This document shows, in pieces, positions 6,035 through 9,151 of a stretch of DNA of 9,151 nt. The DNA comes from UBA7398 sp964597305 (GTDB taxonomy: Bacteria > Actinomycetota > Actinomycetes > Nanopelagicales > Nanopelagicaceae). The stretch's first letter is position 1, and every line of letters starts with the position of its first letter. The notes beneath the pieces are model-generated. The model ran no database searches. It worked only from the letters and a program-made list of their open reading frames with translations, and was not told the DNA's origin. The stretch covers positions 1 to 9,151 of the forward strand of contig CAZQWU010000044.1 in assembly GCA_964597305.1 (NCBI GenBank), in the 5' to 3' direction. The position numbers and the translations under genes are program-made.

Positions 6035-7201
6035 ATGCGATCTCTCAATCGCTGGTTATTGATAACGCTAATAAATTCAGCAGCGTTGCAAGCAAGTATT
6101 TACATTGTTCGCCCCATGATTACTTACCGTGCACTTGAATTAAATGGATCTGGCCAAACGGTTGGATTATTGGGAGCGGTATATGCGATTCTTCCAGTGC
6201 TTGTTGCTGTTTCCTTCGGTCGAATTGTTAGTCGATATGGAGAGAAAGTATTTCTCTTAATGGGTAGTTGTGGAGTCTTGGTTTCAAGCTTTCTATTCTC
6301 ACGAGCGGATTCACTTGTTGGCCTTGGTTTTTTAACGGCGATAGCAGGTGTATCGCATTTAGCGGTCATGGTTGGCGGTCAAACGATGACTGCCAATCGT
6401 TCAACGTCGGAGAGTTACGATCGAGATTTTGGATATTACACATTTAGCGCGTCGTTTGGTCAGATGGTGGGTCCGTTATTAGGCGGGTTTGTTGCCGGCA
6501 CTCGTGGATCTCTTCCGGCTTCAACGAGTAAAGCATTTCTCCTCGCAACCTTAATTTCGATTATTGGCCTGCTTCCTGTAATTTTAAGTAAATCGTTAAG
6601 TAAAACTAATACTAACCTCAGTGATCACGTAAGTAGAAAAATACATGCGCGAGACGTTCTGCTTCATCGTGGGATGAAGGAGGCGATGTTTACTTCACTT
6701 GTCGTTTCAACAACGATAGATATTCTTACAATTTTCATTCCGCTACTCGGAACAGAGCTTTCAATTTCGCCTATGGCGGTGGGCGTCATCTTGGCTGTTC
6801 GATCTGCAGCATCAATGATGAGTCGACTATTCCTTGGCAACCTCAGTCACAGATTTGGTGGCCGAGCAACTCTTCTTATATCAACGACTATTGCAACGTG
6901 TGCACTTATCGGACTCTATTTTGTGACAACACCATTGATGCTCTCCACTGTAATTTTTATCGTCGGATTTACCTTGGGGATAGGTCAACCTTTGACTATG
7001 GCATGGGTATCAAAAATCTCACAACCACAAGAACGTGCAATGGCGATCACTTTGCGCCTTACGGGAAATCGAGTTGGACAATTTGCGCTACCGATAGCGG
7101 CAGGTATAGCAGTAGGTACCTATGGAGTGGGCTCGCTATTTTTGGGATTAGCGGGATTAGTCGGTATCACTGCTGAGTTATGCCGACGAAGTTACACTTA
7201 A
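6035..7201 (+). CDS. Major facilitator superfamily transporter, probable efflux type
   Basis: The 388-residue product has the size and hydrophobic profile of a twelve-helix MFS protein. The loop between helices 2 and 3 has a motif A variant, GRIVSRYGEK (62-71), and the second half repeats it as GNLSHRFGGR (268-277). In helix 5 the sequence GQMVGPLLGG (142-151) fits motif C, the glycine/proline motif that marks proton-coupled exporters, so a drug/metabolite antiporter of the DHA1 type is more likely than a sugar importer. The polar insert at about 185-205 is the central cytoplasmic loop. The ATG lies four bases after the tctA stop with no clear ribosome binding site, so translation probably depends on coupling to tctA. 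The substrate is unknown. Its place in a TTT operon suggests it either exports a product or side product, or takes up a related compound. Confidence 0.9.
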   Translation: MRSLNRWLLITLINSAALQASIYIVRPMITYRALELNGSGQTVGLLGAVYAILPVLVAVSFGRIVSRYGEKVFLLMGSCGVLVSSFLFSRADSLVGLGFLTAIAGVSHLAVMVGGQTMTANRSTSESYDRDFGYYTFSASFGQMVGPLLGGFVAGTRGSLPASTSKAFLLATLISIIGLLPVILSKSLSKTNTNLSDHVSRKIHARDVLLHRGMKEAMFTSLVVSTTIDILTIFIPLLGTELSISPMAVGVILAVRSAASMMSRLFLGNLSHRFGGRATLLISTTIATCALIGLYFVTTPLMLSTVIFIVGFTLGIGQPLTMAWVSKISQPQERAMAITLRLTGNRVGQFALPIAAGIAVGTYGVGSLFLGLAGLVGITAELCRRSYT

Positions 7202-7237
7202 TGGCCAGATCATCTTAAATACCAAAAAAAGGAATCA

Positions 7238-8185
7238 ATGAAAGCTATTCAAATCTCTGAGTTCGGCGGGCCAGAAGTCATGCGTTATGTCGAAGTTGAC
7301 GATCCTGTCCTTCGCGATGGAGATGTACTCCTTGAAGTCTCCGCGATTGGAATAAATTACGCAGACACGCATCAAACCGAGGATTCATATCTTTCAAAAC
7401 AGAAATTACCTCTTATTCCCGGAATCGAAGTTGTCGGAACCCATAATGGAAAGAGATACCTTGCATTTGTTAGTGCAGGAGGTTATGCACAAAAAGCAGC
7501 TGTCAAAGCAGAATCATTAATTCCTATTCCGGATAAAGTAAATGATGGCGAAGCATTGGCGATGGCGGTTCAAGGTACAACCGCGTATCACATTATTAAA
7601 ACTGTAGGCCATCTTAAACACGGTGAAAGTGTGGTTGTTCACGCAGGAGCTGGCGGCGTAGGAACATTAGCAATTCAATTAGCAAAGCGTTGGGGTGCTT
7701 ACGTAATAGCAGTAACGTCAAACCAAGTTAAAAAAGATTTGTGCAAAGAGTTGGGAGCAGATGTCGTTATCGATTCGCAAGACAGTGAACTTACAGAAGC
7801 GATAATGAAAGCAAATAAAGAGAAACCAGTTGATCTCATTCTAGAAATGGTCGGCGGAAAAACTTTTGATCAATCTTTACAGGCACTCGCTCCATTTGGT
7901 CGCATGGTGACATACGGAATGGCGTCGCGAATAGCACCCTCTCCGATTAGTTCAGGAGTACTCATGGGAACTTCTCGAACCGTCACCGGATTTTGGCTGG
8001 CGCATTGTTTTGGGAAGAAAGAGCTCATAAACGATGTCATCTCTGAACTTTTTTCATTAATCGTAGAAGGATCGTTGCGAGTTATTGTGGGAAAGACGTA
8101 CCCACTATCTCAAGCAGCACAAGCCCATACTGATATGCGGAGTCGAAATACTTTGGGGAAAATTGTTTTAGATCCACGAGTGTGA
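7238..8185 (+). CDS. Zinc-independent quinone oxidoreductase-like MDR family NADPH-dependent enzyme
   Basis: The 315-residue product belongs to the medium-chain dehydrogenase/reductase superfamily, quinone oxidoreductase branch. The start MKAIQISEFGGPEVMRYVEV and the block GINYADTH (38-45) are typical of the catalytic domain, followed by PGIEVVG (61-67). The cofactor domain shows VQGTTAYH (111-118) and the nucleotide-binding motif HAGAGGVGTLAIQLAK (135-150); that motif and its context normally go with NADPH. The cysteine and histidine ligands of zinc alcohol dehydrogenases are missing. The family reduces quinones or alpha,beta-unsaturated carbonyls in the cytosol; the substrate here is unknown. 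AAGGA at 7229-7233 is a ribosome binding site only four bases from the ATG. The gene is 36 bases after the MFS gene and 12 before the glycosidase gene. Confidence 0.93.
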   Translation: MKAIQISEFGGPEVMRYVEVDDPVLRDGDVLLEVSAIGINYADTHQTEDSYLSKQKLPLIPGIEVVGTHNGKRYLAFVSAGGYAQKAAVKAESLIPIPDKVNDGEALAMAVQGTTAYHIIKTVGHLKHGESVVVHAGAGGVGTLAIQLAKRWGAYVIAVTSNQVKKDLCKELGADVVIDSQDSELTEAIMKANKEKPVDLILEMVGGKTFDQSLQALAPFGRMVTYGMASRIAPSPISSGVLMGTSRTVTGFWLAHCFGKKELINDVISELFSLIVEGSLRVIVGKTYPLSQAAQAHTDMRSRNTLGKIVLDPRV

Positions 8186-8197
8186 AAAATTCGAAAA

Positions 8198-9094
8198 ATG
8201 TTGAAATGTGAAGATAAGTGGGTATGGGACTCGTGGTACGTAGACGATGGAGATGTTTTTCACGCCTTTTTTCTGCAAGCACCACGTTCGTTGATTGATC
8301 CGAATGATCGTCACCTCAATGCATCCATCGGTCATGCAGTTTCGCGAGATTTGTATACATGGGAATATTTAGGGACTGCGCTCTCACCATCTCGTGATGG
8401 ATTTGATAATCAAGCAGTGTGGACCGGAAGTATCGTTCAAGACGCCAATGGATTGTGGCATCTGTTTTATACGGGAATAAATAAAGACGATTTAAGTTTT
8501 GTTCAGAGAATTGGCCATGCAACGTCTCGTGATTTAATGAAGTGGGATCGTAATTCTTATCCCGTTGCTGAGGCAGATCCACGGTGGTACCAACAACGCA
8601 ACGATGTTTCTCCTCCCGATCAACCATTTCGTGATCCATGGGTATTTCACTTTGACGATCGTTGGCACATGGTTGCCACGGCAAATTTACGCAACGGAAT
8701 ACATAACAGGTGTGCAACGATGGCGCACTTGGTGTCACATGATTTATATATGTGGGAACCTCAAGAACCACTCATCCAAGAAAATTCTTATTTGCGTCAA
8801 ATGGAAGTATTTCAAATTGAAAAAATTAACGGAAAGTATGTGGCGCTATTTTGCATGGGGCAACTCGATGTTTTTCGACCTGATGTCACACCAATGACGG
8901 CTACATATTGGATGCCGGCAGATTCACCACTCGGTCCATTTCATATTGAGAAAGCAAAGCCAATCGAAGATCAAATTTATGCTGCACGGTTGGTGCGTGA
9001 TCGAAATGAACAATGGAACATCCTTGGCTTTAAAAATGAAGAATCAGATGGATCGTTTGGAGGATATATCTGCGATCCGATACCCTTCGGGTGA
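8198..9094 (+). CDS. Clan GH-J-like five-bladed beta-propeller glycosidase (GH32/GH68/GH43-related), cytosolic
   Basis: The 298-residue product is just long enough for one five-bladed propeller. The three acidic residues expected of GH32/GH68/GH43 enzymes can be placed: Asp11 in VWDSW (9-13) as nucleophile, Asp146 in FRDPW (144-148) as transition-state stabiliser, and Glu203 in MEVFQI (202-207) as acid/base. Repeated blade signatures HAVSRDLYTWEYLG, HATSRDLMKWD and HLVSHDLYMWEP are clear. VWDSW resembles the GH68 levansucrase motif more than the NDPNG motif of GH32 invertases. There is no signal peptide and no C-terminal beta-sandwich, so it should act inside the cell on a small imported glycoside, possibly a fructoside. 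No ribosome binding site is seen in the 12-base gap after the oxidoreductase gene, which suggests coupled translation. Substrate and exact family are unsure, and a non-hydrolytic role is possible. Confidence 0.8.
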   Translation: MLKCEDKWVWDSWYVDDGDVFHAFFLQAPRSLIDPNDRHLNASIGHAVSRDLYTWEYLGTALSPSRDGFDNQAVWTGSIVQDANGLWHLFYTGINKDDLSFVQRIGHATSRDLMKWDRNSYPVAEADPRWYQQRNDVSPPDQPFRDPWVFHFDDRWHMVATANLRNGIHNRCATMAHLVSHDLYMWEPQEPLIQENSYLRQMEVFQIEKINGKYVALFCMGQLDVFRPDVTPMTATYWMPADSPLGPFHIEKAKPIEDQIYAARLVRDRNEQWNILGFKNEESDGSFGGYICDPIPFG

Positions 9095-9102
9095 CTTTTT
9101 TT
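9082..9102 (+). terminator. Possible weak intrinsic terminator at the end of the operon
   Basis: ACCC (9082-9085) and GGGT (9089-9092) form a four-pair stem with a three-base loop, followed after GAC by seven T (9096-9102). The stem overlaps the glycosidase stop codon at 9092-9094. The stem is short, so read-through into the tRNA gene is possible. Confidence 0.4.
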
Positions 9103-9103
9103 C

Positions 9104-9151
9104 GCCCCCCTAGCTCAGTCGGTAGAGCGTTTCCATGGTAAGGAAAAGGTC
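9104..9151 (+). tRNA. tRNA-Thr (anticodon GGT), 5' part
   Basis: The cloverleaf can be read directly: acceptor strand GCCCCCC (9104-9110), TA, D stem GCTC/GAGC (9113-9116 and 9125-9128) around the loop AGTCGGTA, anticodon stem TTTCC/GGAAA (9130-9134 and 9142-9146) and loop ATGGTAA with anticodon GGT at 9137-9139. GGT reads threonine codons ACC and ACT. The window ends in the variable region, so the T arm and the 3' acceptor strand are missing. The gene starts nine bases after the stop of the glycosidase gene and only one base after the T run. Confidence 0.95.

Noticed and set aside
8316..8771. Minus-strand open frame of 151 codons
   Set aside because: It is antisense to the propeller glycosidase, whose blade motifs and catalytic acids are clear; the His/Arg-rich product looks like a shadow.
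1..9151. CRISPR array, insertion sequence, transposase or phage genes
   Set aside because: No spaced direct repeats, terminal inverted repeats or recognisable mobile-element proteins were seen on either strand.

Overview
The window looks like a contig from a low-GC actinobacterium. The GT-C glycosyltransferase with a Gly/Asn/Pro-rich linker, the secreted binding protein with a paired-Cys N-terminal module, the scarcity of Shine-Dalgarno sites before several genes and the moderately AT-rich composition all fit a free-living aquatic lineage such as the acI/Nanopelagicales type. That placement is inference; there is no marker gene here except part of a tRNA. A 100-base run of N inside one gene shows that this is a scaffold, probably a draft or metagenome assembly.

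Left half, minus strand (1-2738). Read in transcription order from 2738 down, a large GT39/YkcB-like membrane glycosyltransferase comes first. It is followed by a small four-helix membrane protein of unknown function and then by the first ~120 codons of an acetyl-CoA hydrolase/CoA-transferase family protein that runs off the window. The membrane protein and the CoA-transferase are separated by only three bases. The CoA-transferase reading frame is broken by one base at a six-A run near its start. The assembly gap in the glycosyltransferase falls in a 12-bp tandem repeat that encodes GG-x-x tetrapeptides.

Centre (2739-2881) is a divergent promoter region. It holds a GC-rich hairpin just upstream of the ribosome binding site of the rightward operon and a short palindrome.

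Right half, plus strand (2882-9094), is one tightly packed gene string: a tripartite tricarboxylate transporter (binding protein TctC, small membrane subunit TctB, large membrane subunit TctA), an MFS transporter with the GP-rich antiporter motif C, a zinc-free quinone oxidoreductase-like MDR enzyme, and a cytosolic clan GH-J (GH32/GH68/GH43-like) five-bladed propeller glycosidase. Gaps are 39, -4, 4, 36 and 12 bases, so co-transcription is likely. A plausible reading is a small-molecule uptake and processing unit: a carboxylate or similar acidic solute is taken up by the TTT system, an efflux-type MFS moves a second compound, and two soluble enzymes act inside the cell. The substrate cannot be read from sequence. 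A weak terminator overlaps the last stop codon, and a tRNA-Thr(GGT) begins nine bases later and runs out of the window.
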